From: Cinnamomum chago
Taxonomy: Eukaryota > Streptophyta > Magnoliopsida > Laurales > Lauraceae
NCBI GenBank assembly: GCA_038049695.1
Contig: CP142455.1
Coordinates: forward strand, 30,107,501-30,171,500
Length of the DNA: 64,000 nt
Direction of reading: 5' to 3'
This document shows, one piece after another, positions 22,385 to 33,100 of the stretch (positions are counted from its first letter, which is position 1; each line of letters begins with the position of its first letter). The position numbers and the translations under genes are program-made. Under the pieces are notes generated by a model. It was given only the letters and a program-made list of their open reading frames with translations, ran no database searches and was not told where the DNA came from.

Positions 22385-23547
22385 TACAAACACTTGGAGT
22401 GCACAAGAAAACACTAGGAGGAAGAAAACACAACATAGAGCAAAAAGGCAGGATTTAGAAGAAACAAGGAAGAGGAAATCACACGACAATAAGTAATATG
22501 AAGAAAGAAACCAATGGAAGAGAGAAATGGAGGAAGTTGGAAAGAGAGAAAGAAAAGAGAAACACCAAAACGAAACAGATACTGCAGTGTACAGGGGTGT
22601 GCTGCAGTGCAGTTGTGGGCTGTGTGTGGTGTGCTCAGTGTTGTGTGAGTGAGTGCAATGGTGTGGCTCCACAAGTAATCTATAGAAGTAGATCTATACC
22701 TGAAACTCTGGGGTCAACCTTGATTGCACAAATTTAGTCTAATCTAATTTATCGATAAACTTATACTTTGTAGGTGGCTCCACAAGTAGTTCGGGATTAT
22801 CTTTGAATGGAAGTATGTACTTAGTAGTCAAAGTTGTCTTGAACGTCCTCCACTTGAGGCCAATATCAGATATAACTTGAGCCTTAGTATTTTCATCCAA
22901 CACAAATCTGGTCTATACCAAATGAATTAAATAGAAAAAAACGATAAATAGCTTAGTAAGGCACATATTATTCTAAGGTCTTCCAAAAGTAACAGGAAAT
23001 CACATATTTATTTACCTTCATTGTATCCCATAAATCTCTTTCCAGTTGTCCTTCCCTAAGATCTTTCAATTTACGCCAATCACTAACTGCGTTAAGTGGG
23101 ACCATCACTCTTGCCAAAGCCCCTTCATAACCAGCTATTTTTCTGCGTACTTCTTGTGGTGTAGGCCTACCCTTTTGATCATACTCTACAGTAATTACAT
23201 TTCCATCCCAATTCTTGGTCAACTCAAGCATTAAAGTTGTCCCCTAGCTTTCCTTTTTTTTTTTAATGCGGTGTTCACCAACATTACTTATGTTGTCCTG
23301 TGATTCACGAAAATGCCTTTCTGGATCCATTACTAGCTGTGAAAAAAAAACATACATATCAATAAATATATTGTGTATGTCGTGGAATAGGTAATACATA
23401 CAACAATGCAATGCATAGCATACTAACACTACCACTAAGTGTGACATCAGTTCAAATAACCTATATATGCTTCTTACAAAAAAGTACATAAGGGAATATT
23501 TAGCAATAATAAACACTTACACAAAAAAACACAATTATAATACATTT

Positions 23548-26500
23548 TCAAATATCAATGTCAGTCCAAGTCCCCTCAGCATCTTCACGCGTGTACATTG
23601 CCTCAGATTCATTTATAGCATCCAATGGTTCATCCAATTGCATTACTTCATGACGAGTTTGATCTTCAATGCCAGCATCAAAGAGGACTTCTTCATTGTC
23701 ATCAACATTATAGGTTCTTTCAGGAGTTGCTAGAGCAATGGACCATTTATGATTGACTGGATCAGGTACATAGAAGACTTTTTTTGCTTGAGAGGCTAAA
23801 ATGAAAGAATCAGATTTATAACCAATTCTAGCAAGATCAACTATGGTGAATCCCAGCTCATCTACCTTAAAGCCAGTCTTGTTGTCAACCCAATCACACT
23901 TGAACAATGGTATTTTGAAATGACTATAATCAATCAACCATATTTCCACAATAACACCATAGTACCCTGATTCACAGAAAATAGGATTATTATCCTTTGC
24001 ACTAGACACGTTCATCGCCGTGGCCACTAGACTTACACCACTATTCTGAGTGACATGTGAAGCATCACGATCCTTTGTGGTAAAATGAGAACCATTAATG
24101 GTATAACTATGATATTTTATAACATGTATACGAGGACCTTGTGATACCCATCTCAAGATTTCTGAGATGTTACCGGTGACACGCCGATCTTCAAAAACCT
24201 GTGTTCCTAAGAAAGTTAGTCACATTTAGTAAATAGACACAACACAAGTCTTATGATTGACAATTGTTACCTCGTTTTTGAGCCAAGAACTAAAAGAACG
24301 TTTATGTTCATCTTGTAACCATTTTTGAATTTTGGACTGCCGAGGAAATGTTTTCTTTAGGTGGTTCATGTGTCTCCTGCATAGTTTTCCATACGAACCG
24401 CATGTTAGCTCTAAAACTAGTGTAACGCTTTAATTTGTAAGTCAAGAAGTTAAAATACAATTACTCAATATAGGGTTGAACAACACTTGTGTTGTGCAAT
24501 ACATAACAATGTGCTTGCTCCAAGGACTTAGCATCAACTTCAACAAAATCACCTCCTGGAGGTTTCTTGCCAGTCACAATTTCAGGGTAAGTTTTATCTT
24601 CAAATGGTGGAATTCCAACTGCATCCAATCCAGAGAAGTGCTCACTACAAAATTCAACCGCTTCCTTTGCAATATAACACTCTGCCATGCAACCTTCTGG
24701 ATGGTAACGATTTCTTACTTGACATTTTAAAACCGACATATACCTAAAACATAGTAAACCATTGATTACTAAGAATATTTAGTAAATTAGTAAATTGCAC
24801 TTGAAGAATATTTAAAGTTATTCATACCTCTCAAATCCATACATCCATCACAAACAAACAGGGCCCCCAATCTGGACTTCTCGAACGAGATGGACGGTTA
24901 AATGAACCATAATATCAAAGAATGATGGTGGGAAATATTTTTCTAGCAAACACAAGGTGACCACCAGATTCTTCTGAACTTCAAGCAATCGAGGTACATC
25001 TACTACCTTCGCACATAACTCATTAAAAAATGAGCAAAATCTGATAAGTACAACTCTCACATGTTTTGGTAGCACAGATCGTATAGCAACAGGAAGTAAT
25101 TGCTGCATCAACACATGGCAATCATGAGATTTCATACCCCCCAACTTTAAGTCTTGCATAGAAACCAATGCTCTGAAATTTGATGAGTATCCATCTGGAA
25201 CTTTTAACTTATGCAATGTTTCACACACACTGAATTTCTCTTCTTTGGATAATGAGAAACAAGCTGGTGGTAAGTACGCTCTATTCTAACTTACATCAGG
25301 TGCCAGTTCATCCCTTAAACCCATATCCTGCAAATCAAGGCGACTATTCAGTCCATCCTTTGTTTTACCTGCAATATTCAGCAAGATTCCAATAAGACTC
25401 TCACAAACATTTTTCTCTATGTGCATCACATCCAAGTTGTGTCGAAGAAGCAAGTATTTCCAGTAGTCGAGGTTAAAGAAAATTGACTTCTTCTTCCAAC
25501 AAATTCTAGCACCATCATCACTACCATCTTCCACTCGCTTCCTCTTCAATGAAGTCGATCTTTTTGATTTTTTTTTCTTTTTCTTGGGCTTCTCTTTTGG
25601 TACTGGTTTCCCCCACAAGGTTTTGATTCCATTAACCTTTTCTGCCACTTCTTCACCAGTCAAAATCATTGGTGCTTTTCGAAACTCTTGCTCACCATTA
25701 AATGTTTTTTTCTGTTTCCGAAAGGGATGATCTTCTGGAAGGAACATTCGATGGGCCATGTATACGTTCTTCCTCGAATGTTTTAATCTGCATGATTGTG
25801 TCTGTTCGCCACATATGGGGCAACTATGATAGCCTTTTACAACACAACCAGACAAATTACCATATGCAGGGAAATCATTAATGGTCCACAACAACATTGC
25901 TTTCAACGTAAAAGCCTCTTGTCGGTAAGCATCATGAGCTTTAACCCCTGTATCCCATAGTGTTTTCAAGTCATCGATTAATGGTTCTAGGTAAACATCG
26001 ATGTCGTTTCCAGGTTGTCGTGGACCCGATATCAACATCGTTAAAATCACAAACTTTCTTTTCATGTACAACCAAGGCGGGAGATTGTAAGTGACTAACA
26101 TTACTAGCCAACAACTATACTTGCTGCTCATCGAACCATGCGGATTGACCCCATCCGCTGAAAGTGCTAAGCCAAATTTCTTGGCTCTTGTGCAAACTCC
26201 GGCCATTTATCATCTACCAACTTCCATGCGGGGGAGTCAGCTGGGTGGCGTAACTTATCGTCAACCAATCTCTCATCAGCGTGCCAAGTCATCTGTTTCG
26301 ATGTTTGTACCGACTGAAATAATTTCTTAAACCTAGGGATAGGTGGAAAATACCATAGAACTTTTGCCGGCACCCCCTTACGTTGCTCAGTCAGGTTCTT
26401 ATTCACTTTGTATCTTGACTCACCACAAGTAGGGCAACTAGTTTTATTCTCATTATCAGATCCCTTTCTATAAAGCACGCAATCATTCGGACATGCGTCT

Positions 26501-27129
26501 ATCTTCTCATAGCTCATCCCATACACAGACAATGTCTTTTTAACCTCTTTCATACTTCGGGGCAGTAAATTATTATCGTCGGGTAGCATGTCTCCAATGA
26601 TTTTCAACAACCGTGAAAAGCTTATGTCAGACCACCCACTCCTTGCTTTCTCATTAAACAATGTAACTACTGCAGATAATTTGGTAAACTTTAGACAACC
26701 TTTGTATAAAGGTTCCTCAGCCTCTGCAAGAATTCTTTGAAACTTTTCAGGATTTGATGAATACTGGTCACAAGCGGTCTGAGCCAATTTTAATGAGCTT
26801 GCAGCATCATCTGGGGGTGTAGTATCATCTGGGACGTCACTCCCAAAATGGTGTTGGGTGGACCTATTTAAAGGCACACTTGAGGGAGCTTCACCAGGAG
26901 ATGCTTCTCCATGCCATATCCACCTAGTATAACTTCGATCGATACCATGGAAAAACAGATGGTACTCAACATCCTTAGCTACAAATTTATTGAGATCCCC
27001 ACATGTTTTGCATGGACATGGCATGGGATTCCCATCACCAAACTTCTTTTTGGCAAACATCAAAAAACTTTCAACCCCTTCCCCGTATGCAATAGAAAAC
27101 CGATTCAATGACATCCAAGACTTGTCCAT
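23548..27129 (-). pseudogene. TNP2-type CACTA transposase, broken
   Basis: The start is ATG at 27127-27129 (MDKSWMSLNRFSIAY). It opens the transposase-associated domain, whose Cys/His block reads PCPCKTCGDLNKF and VEYHLFFHGI. The catalytic Transposase_21 core follows: CPNDCVLYR, CPTCGESRYK, then LALSADGVNPHG, GPRQPGNDIDVYLEPLIDDL and LDVMHIEKNVCESL. The two parts are separated by a one-base frameshift near 26180. TAG 25286-25288 and TGA 24848-24850 (CGA to TGA in RWMYGFER) interrupt the DUF4218-type region. Further exons are about 24461-24737, 24273-24405 and 23548-24208, the last carrying a DUF4216-type domain (IYVPDP-like FYVPDPVNHKW). The protein would cut the element ends. Confidence 0.9.
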
Positions 27130-27689
27130 TTCTGAATAACCCAATAAAATGCTACAGACAAGCAATAATCAGAAAGTCATTGCCATATAATGCTAATATT
27201 ACAACCAATTAATGTACAACCAATTAATGTGAGAGAGACCTGGGTTGGTGTGCACCAAACGAACTGAATATCCTTGTTTCCAACCTTGGATATTCTCGTT
27301 CGGGCAAAGCTTTCAGATTGGCTGAAGATTTGTAGAAATAAATCCATGGACAGAGATTCACCAAACAACAATACAAAAGCAACCAAGTTCAAAAATTCAC
27401 AATTAAACCAGATACAAATATTTAAAAAAATTAACCCACAGAGAAGAGTAATGTAGATAATCCACAGAAAAAAAATGACTGACATTAATAAGATGAAATA
27501 AAAAGATCTAATGACAAACAAATGCCTGAGAAGAGTAATGCAGCTGCACACAAAATTTGATGACAACTGCACGGCCCCAATGAACTATTCAATAAGTTGG
27601 GTTTGTCACGAATAACAACTAGCTCAAAAAAACTTGTCTCTGGAATAAAAAACTTGTCTCTGGAAATCAATCCGAACTCCAACGGTTAG

Positions 27690-27850
27690 CACTGCGGCTA
27701 GCTGTAGGTGCACTGGCGGCTAGCCGCAGGTGCACTGGCGGTTAGCCGCAGGTGCACTAGCGGTTAGCCGCAGGACGTGCTGAAAATCATCCTGAGAGAA
27801 TAGGTTTCTTGGAAAGCTGACCGTGGGTCTGGCGGCTAGCCCCCTTACAA
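27690..27850. repeat. 22-bp GGCTAGCC palindrome array, second site
   Basis: Four consecutive units of GCGGCTAGCCGCAGGTGCAC type at a 22-bp period are followed by GACGTGCTG and a CTGGCGGCTAGCCC block. They match the array in the LTR at 20030-20345. The surrounding LTR sequence is only partly present. Confidence 0.85.
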
Positions 27851-28449
27851 AACACCTACAGTGCAAACCAAAATCCCATACCATAAAACCCAAATAACCA
27901 AACGCCCAAACGCCCAAACGTAACAGGTTAAAACAGATTGAGAAACATTGACAGTCAACAGAAACTACACTGTCAAAGAGGTACATAAAGCTTCTTCCTG
28001 GAATGAAAATACTGAGTAGAGCTAACAAGCCCAAACAAATTAAGTTAGGGAAAAAAAAAACATAACCATAACCATAACCATAAGTACCATCAGCAAGAAT
28101 CCAAAAATAAAAATAAAAAAAAGGAAAGAAAGAAACAACCATTTTGAAATTGAGATAGAACTAACAAAAAGATAAGATGGTTAGGAGAGAAATGAAAAAA
28201 ACAAAAAAAAAGGTCCATGACCCAAAATTGCAAAAAAAAGAACTCCAATGTCTCATCTTTACAACCCAAAAATTAAACAGGAAAAAAAGGAGATAAAAAG
28301 ACCCACTTATAAAATAGTAGCAAAAGAAGAAGAACCAACCTCCATTCATACAGATAGTAAGGGGCTTCTTCTAAGGATGCTCCTCTGCTTCAGCAAAATA
28401 GTAAAAGAGACTCCTCCCTCTCTTCTCATCCACATTAACATACGGCCAG

Positions 28450-28715
28450 CAGATAGCAGAGAGAAAGAGAACGAGAGTGAGCGAGAGAGACAGGGAGAGC
28501 AGAGAGAGTAGAGAAAGCGACAGTGAGAGAAGAGCAGAGAGAGTGAGAGTGAGGAGAGAAGAGAGCGAGAGTGAGAGGAAAGGGGTGGGAGAGAGGCGCT
28601 GGGAAGAGAGGCGAGAGTGAGGAGAGAAGAGAGCGAGAGTGAGAGGAAAGAAGGAATGATGGAGAAAGAAAGAGAAGGGAGGGAGGGAAAAATAAAAAGG
28701 AGGGAAAGAAGTACT
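28450..28715. repeat. polypurine tract of about 265 bp
   Basis: The plus strand is almost entirely A and G (GAGAGTGAGGAGAGAAGAGA, present twice near 28546 and 28613), with few pyrimidines. It lies 5' of tnp2 on the coding (minus) strand as CT-rich leader or promoter. Such mirror-like tracts can form triplex DNA; that is inference. Confidence 0.8.
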
Positions 28716-28751
28716 GATCGATCGAGCACGCGCGGGCGATCAAGGGATTCG

Positions 28752-29309
28752 AATAACCGATGTAATATGATTGGATATATAATCTCGGTTTCAAAATAAC
28801 GGATATAAAATATTATATAACACTTACGGTTAGCCGCAGGTGCACTTGCGGTTAGCCGCATGTGGACTTGCGGTTAGCCCCATGTGCACAGGCGGTTAGC
28901 CGCATGTGCACAGGCGGTTAGCCGCAGGACATCCTGAAAAGGGAGGGAAGAAGGAAAAATAAAAAGGAGGGAAATAACCGATATAAAATATGTACATATA
29001 ATATCCGTTCCATAATAACCGATATAAAATATGTGTATACAACCGATATAAAATATGTATATATATAAAATATTTGTCTATAATATCGGTTTTATAATAA
29101 CCGATCTAAAATATTGATATTAATATCACATCTTTTCCTAACCGATATTATATATAGACATTATTATGTCAGTTCCTGTGTAACCGATATAAATTTTTTT
29201 TTACCGATATAATAAAATATTAACCGATATAAAATACCTTGACTGAAGATATTATATCGGTTATATGAAAAACCGATATAGGGCACTTTTTGCAACCGAT
29301 ATAATAACC
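28752..29309. repeat. CACTA subterminal repeats, right end
   Basis: About 14 copies of AACCGATATAA or its inverse are present, some decayed (ACCGATGTAA, ACGGATATAA). They match the left-end motif, supporting one TnpA-type binding specificity for both ends. Confidence 0.88.
28826..28930. repeat. 22-bp GGTTAGCC palindrome array, third site
   Basis: Five units reading GCGGTTAGCCGCAGGTGCAC with variants (GCATGTGCAC, GCATGTGGAC) end in GGACATCCTG. They lie between the purine tract and the right subterminal repeats and have no LTR sequence around them. Confidence 0.85.
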
Positions 29310-29325
29310 CTTTTTTCTAGTAGTG
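29298..29325 (-). repeat. CACTA terminal inverted repeat, right
   Basis: Ends CCCTTTTTTCTAGTAGTG, inverse of the left TIR, and is followed by the CTT target duplication at 29326-29328. Confidence 0.95.
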
Positions 29326-30012
29326 CTTCTATTTCAATTAGTAAGCGGAGGTGGCTTCAATGCTATAAAAGGAGAATAGGAGAGCCCTTGGACGTCCCTA
29401 ATGTTTTTTTCACATAGGGATTCACGCCCAACCCATTTATGTGTGCAAGAGTTGCACTCCTCTCTTCCTCTCCCTCTTCTTGTTTCTCTTCTAGTTTCCT
29501 TTAGGGTTTTTCTCTTGGAGATCCCACCATCTTCTTGAGAAAAGAGAATTTGATATGGGACATAGCGTGGAAGATCAAAGGGTGTTGGAGATTCTGATTT
29601 GATTAGTGAAGGTGTTCATCATCAAGGAAAGAACTCAAAGCCTCCTTAGAGCACTACCAAGCTCCAAAGGTATATCTACATCCTTGTATGTTGTGGATTT
29701 CGTGGTTGCATGTTTATGTGCTATTTTCTATCTTTTAGATAGGTTATGTTGCTGTACATGGTTTATGAGTTTGAGAGATTACATCCTGGATTGGGTTTGT
29801 TGCCTTCTAGATAGTTGATCCCTGCATCAAGTGGGTCAAAAGTTTTGAAACCTATCTGAATGGCCCACCTATTTTCCAACAGGACTAAGTACTCCATTGG
29901 TATGGGGCCTTTTGGGTAGAGTCCAAGAGCAAATCCATGAGGGCTTAGGCCCAAAGGGGACAATATCATACCAATGTGGAGTTTGTGGTGGTCCATAGAT
30001 CATAACACATGG

Positions 30013-31139
30013 TCATCTCAACACAAAAAAAGGAAAAGAAAGAGAAGGATAGAAGAAAAAGAAAAGGCAGCAGTGAGACAAAAAAATGGTTGCACTAAAA
30101 CCTTAAAGAGGTATGTTGTCGCACTTGCATATGATGGTTTTTGTTGTCCTCTATAGAAATGTGCTTACAGGAGTGAGAAGAGTGAAGGGAAGAGATTGAA
30201 TTGTCCTGCTTGATCAGGTTGCCTCTTTCTTTTTCCATCTTCGTTGTTTTCAGATGATGATTTTTGGATTCTCGGATCTTGAAATGCGGGAATTGGGACG
30301 ATTAGATTTTCTTTTCTTTTCTTTCTCATTGACATGTAATGTCATGTGTTATTGGAATTCGACTGCTTTCTTTCTGTGTAATTCAATGTAATAATTGTCA
30401 TTACCTGTTTTGATTTCAATGATTTGAACATAAAAATCAAATGGAGGAATAAAGATTAATCAAGGTATGCCAAGTATTTATTACATTCACTTAGCCATCT
30501 TTGAAACTGAGGACATAAATCCTATTGCAAAACTAGTTTTGCGTCAGGAAACTCGGAAGTTTTGTAGTTTTATCTTTTTTGTTTTGTTTCCAAGTGCCTT
30601 AAACCTCTTATGAAAGCGCAGAGAAGATACGAGCATACCCCTAAAATTAGGCATTTGACCAATATTTGGACCCACTTATAACTCAGGTCTGGGTTTGGAT
30701 CCACTGGTATGGACTGGATTAGAAGCAGGTTTGATTTTGAGTCCAAGGTTTCATATCCAGTGATCCAGATACCCAGGCCATGATTATATTAGATATACAT
30801 ATTTTATTAAGTATATTATACAAGTATACCCATATTTGGTCTCTGTTATGCTGTGGACCCAATCCAATCTAGACCCACTTAATTCATCTCTATATAAAAA
30901 TAAAAAAAAATTCTCATAACCATTATGTTATTTGCATAATACAAACATGGATTGCATAATATAAAATGCCACTGATATGTTTAGGCTAAATTAATGTACT
31001 TGAGAGGACCAGTTTATGTTTATATGTAACAAATGACAACTGAAAATATTGCTTTTCTTTAATGAATGTTGCTATTAAAAATAAAAAAAGTGCTATGTTT
31101 CATTTGAGCCTGATGATGTGATCTTTAAGATACTAATTT
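30013..31139 (+). other. host unit A, downstream part with exon-like pieces
   Basis: Sequence resumes right after the CATGG duplication and parallels 35097-36244 in unit B. Two short exon-like pieces are visible. One ends ACCTTAAAGAG before GTATGT. The other starts after a pyrimidine tract and TCTATAG (30150s) and reads KCAYRSEKSEGKRLNCPA then stop, before GTTGCC. They could belong with the exon-like stretch at 2765-2935. The product is not recognised and no continuous frame links them. The rest is AT-rich. Confidence 0.3.
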
Positions 31140-33100
31140 TATCGCAAGTGCATGGCCGCCTATATGAGATAGTGGCAAAAACAGGATGAACCCACACGGA
31201 GCTAATTAAAAAAACTTTTAGATTAAGGAAACTAACTAATTATCAATTAAGGAAAATTTCTATAAAAAAAAGCAAGCAACTAATTTAGAATGATTAAGAC
31301 TACCAATTAATGAAAGTGATTAGAGTCTAGGAATCCAATAAGCATCCACCAATTACTTGTCAAGTAACCCTAACTTGTTCCAATTTTTACTTCAAACAAA
31401 AGACAAATTAATGTTTTTGACTTTTTTTTTTTGTGGGGTAATGTTTTTTACTTGGAAAATCTAACTTTAAAAATCCCTTTTTAATTATAAAATGCAACGC
31501 CCAAGACTTCCTTTACCTCATAAAAAAATAAAAATAATTTAAGCACTACCCCTCAAAAGTAAGCATAAACCATTAAAAAGATCTAAATCCTAAGCATGAC
31601 CTATCAAACCTAAACATAGGTAGTCAAAAATCAATTTTTATTTTCAAAAATTAATAATGGAAGTTTGCCTAGGGCAAAAAGACATTAATCATTAAACACA
31701 TAAACATGGAACACAAATTAGAGCTACTAAATAAATAAAGAGGCGATTACTTATCTTCATCCATAGCTCTAATCAATGGATTTAGCCCGCCATTGCAAAG
31801 AAAAGTAATTGATTTGTCATTAAAATTTGCATTTTTACAACTTCTCTTTCACAATACTTCTCCTTCAAAACAAGTCCTTGGACATGGCCCAAGGCTACCA
31901 AAATAAATATTAAAAAAAATTAATGTAGAAAAGAAGAAGGGAAAAGGAGAGAGAAAGAGAAAGGACGTCGAAGGAAGTATATCCACGTACACTTCCTTTG
32001 GGTTCCTTTTATAACTCCGGTTATCTTACAGATACATTGAATTTGGACACCTTCTCTACAGATTTGATTTATCTTCTTTGATAAGGTATATCTCTTATCC
32101 TTTTTGAATTTGAATGAGGTGGAAGCTTCCAAAAACCTTTGAATGGCTTGACTATTCTTCAAATGGGTCCCACAAGGGATGTGCAGCAATGGATTATCAA
32201 CGGTGTGGATTTAATTGCAATCTCTCCTGAAAAAGAACTTGAAAAATATCCGGGCCCATAACTTTGTCAATTTAGCTCCAATTTGCACAATCTGGGTCTC
32301 CACAAACATCTATTGTAAATAAGTTTTCCAATGGTAGGTAAATTTCATCGATTCAACGGTTGGATTGAAAGTTATGGCCAGTTCAAGATGGGCTGTCCTG
32401 AGATAAACGGGATTAACTTTTGAAACTTGATTTGCAATGGACTTTATCTTTGCACAACTTCCATTTTTGAAAGGGGATCAGTTGTGGCTGATTCAAACTC
32501 TTCTTCTTTTATTCCCATCATAATTGTTATACTGTTTGAATTATCTATGAATTATTTCAAATCTGCAACTACTGCAGACCCTACCATGTGGGACATTTCA
32601 TCTTTTTCAACAGCAGGCCCTATGAGAAGTCTTTTACTTTAGTTAGGACTATTCAACTGACATATCGAGTGGACCCCCTCTTGATTGATTTTCATATGTG
32701 CGTGTGTGAGGTTTACTTGGTAAATTCTTCAATTTACTTCTTTTCAAGCTTTAAGCAGGGCTCAAGATGACTGTGTGCTTGAAAGTGGGTCCCGTGACAG
32801 AGGCCTACAATTCTCATTTTCTGCACATTATATTTCAATACATCAAATACTGAAGAGCCCATATTAAAGCGGGACCCATTCAGACAAAATTCTACTCCAA
32901 CTGAGACTCTTCGGATAAAAATTGCAAAACATTTTAAGTTAATGCAAAAAATGTATGAAAAATACGAAAATTTAGGTTCCTAGGTGAAAATGTATGAAAT
33001 GATGGAATATGATGAATAATGACACAATTTACCTAATTAAACCCTTAATTCATACAAAAATGATGCGTAAATATGCAAATTCATGAATTCAACACTTGAT
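31140..33100. mobile_element. unclassified non-autonomous element, copy in unit A
   Basis: It starts TATCGCAAGTGCATGG with a nearby GATGAACCCACACGGAG block and ends AATTCAACACTTGAT. Start, block and end correspond to those of the element at 14310-16058. Its flanks, GATACTAATTT and GATAATCAATG, could be a decayed 11-bp duplication. No coding domain is present. The same element with later insertions is at 36245-43047. Confidence 0.5.

Larger units (their letters stand above)
19308..23330 (-). pseudogene. tnpA-like transposase (Ptta/En/Spm, Transposase_24 type), broken
   Basis: The start is ATG at 23328-23330 (MDPERHFRESQDN). Exon one (23016-23330) has a TAG after KKKKES, then GTTLMLELTKNWDG and GRPTPQEVRRKIAGYEGALA. 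It ends LWDTMK before a GT donor. Exon two (22700-22907) reads VLDENTKAQVISDIGLKWR through LLVEPPTKY and TKFVQSRLTPEF. There a TAG (22739-22741) replaces the conserved Trp of DWTKF. A third exon-like block, KLIIAPVKKELGLAF at about 19308-19389, has consensus splice borders. The intron between is filled by retroelement DNA. The family product likely binds subterminal repeats. Confidence 0.75.
27130..28751 (-). other. CACTA 5' region upstream of tnp2, no ORF recognised
   Basis: It likely contains the tnp2 promoter and leader. It holds a palindrome array (27690-27850), a CATAAC repeat (28061-28084) and a long purine tract (28450-28715). No conserved protein block is visible on either strand. Confidence 0.5.
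18500..29325 (-). mobile_element. CACTA (En/Spm) DNA transposon, 10.8 kb, defective
   Basis: The termini are CACTACTAGAAAAAAAGG at 18500 and its inverted counterpart ending CTAGTAGTG at 29325, flanked by a 3-bp CTT duplication. All three are diagnostic of CACTA elements. Both ends carry dense subterminal AACCGATATAA repeats in both orientations. Two transposase-type genes lie on the minus strand: a tnp2 homologue (23548-27129) and a Ptta/En/Spm tnpA-like gene (19308-23330). Both are disrupted. Retroelement sequence with an intact plant-transposon-protein ORF sits in an intron of the second gene. Confidence 0.96.
8356..29881 (+). mobile_element. Copia-2, full-length Ty1/Copia element with two nested insertions
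   Basis: The target duplication GGACT is perfect (8351-8355 and 29882-29886) and lies within the TRIM-2 3' LTR. LTRs of 1758 and about 1757 bp start TGTTAG and end CCAACA. The primer site is at 10116 and the purine tract AAGTGGGAGA at 17285. The coding order is gag, protease, integrase, RT, RNase H. A 1.75 kb element interrupts RT and a CACTA transposon interrupts the 3' LTR. The LTRs differ at only about 1.6% by eye, yet the polyprotein has lost most of the integrase core and carries many stops, so the element must have been mobilised in trans. Confidence 0.95.
17296..29881 (+). repeat. Copia-2 3' LTR, split by CACTA transposon
   Basis: 17296-18499 and 29329-29881 together equal about 1757 bp and align with the 5' LTR end to end. 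The break lies after GTAAGACTT. The three bases CTT are repeated at 29326-29328 after the CACTA end, and removing the insert and one CTT restores the 5' LTR sequence. The GGACT duplication follows at 29882. Confidence 0.95.
7864..30007 (+). mobile_element. TRIM-2, split by Copia-2
   Basis: The 5' LTR (7864-8055) begins TGTTGGGGATGTGC and ends CATAACA. The primer site TGGTATCAGAGC is at 8058-8069. The internal part has no coding capacity and ends with GAGGGGAGGA (8274-8283), a tract that also occurs at 8227-8236. The 3' LTR is in two pieces, 8286-8355 and 29887-30007, totalling 191 bp against 192 bp for the 5' LTR. Without Copia-2 the element is about 0.6 kb. It is followed directly by CATGG at 30008, which matches the sequence 5' of Copia-1. 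Confidence 0.9.

Noticed and set aside
22385-22672. N-terminal extension of the plant transposon protein ORF
   Set aside because: The extension is hydrophobic, Cys/Ser-rich and low in complexity; the conserved-looking protein begins at MPPRMK, so 22384 was taken as the start.
19485-22690. A complete Sirevirus within the CACTA
   Set aside because: Only one LTR, no primer site and no gag-pol can be found; it is a truncated or non-autonomous remnant.
28061-28084. (CATAAC)n as a possible interstitial telomere
   Set aside because: Only about four units, and the unit is not the plant telomere repeat TTTAGGG or CCCTAAA.
28346-28861. Long minus-strand Ser/Leu-rich frame
   Set aside because: It is the translation of a simple polypyrimidine tract with no domain or splice context.
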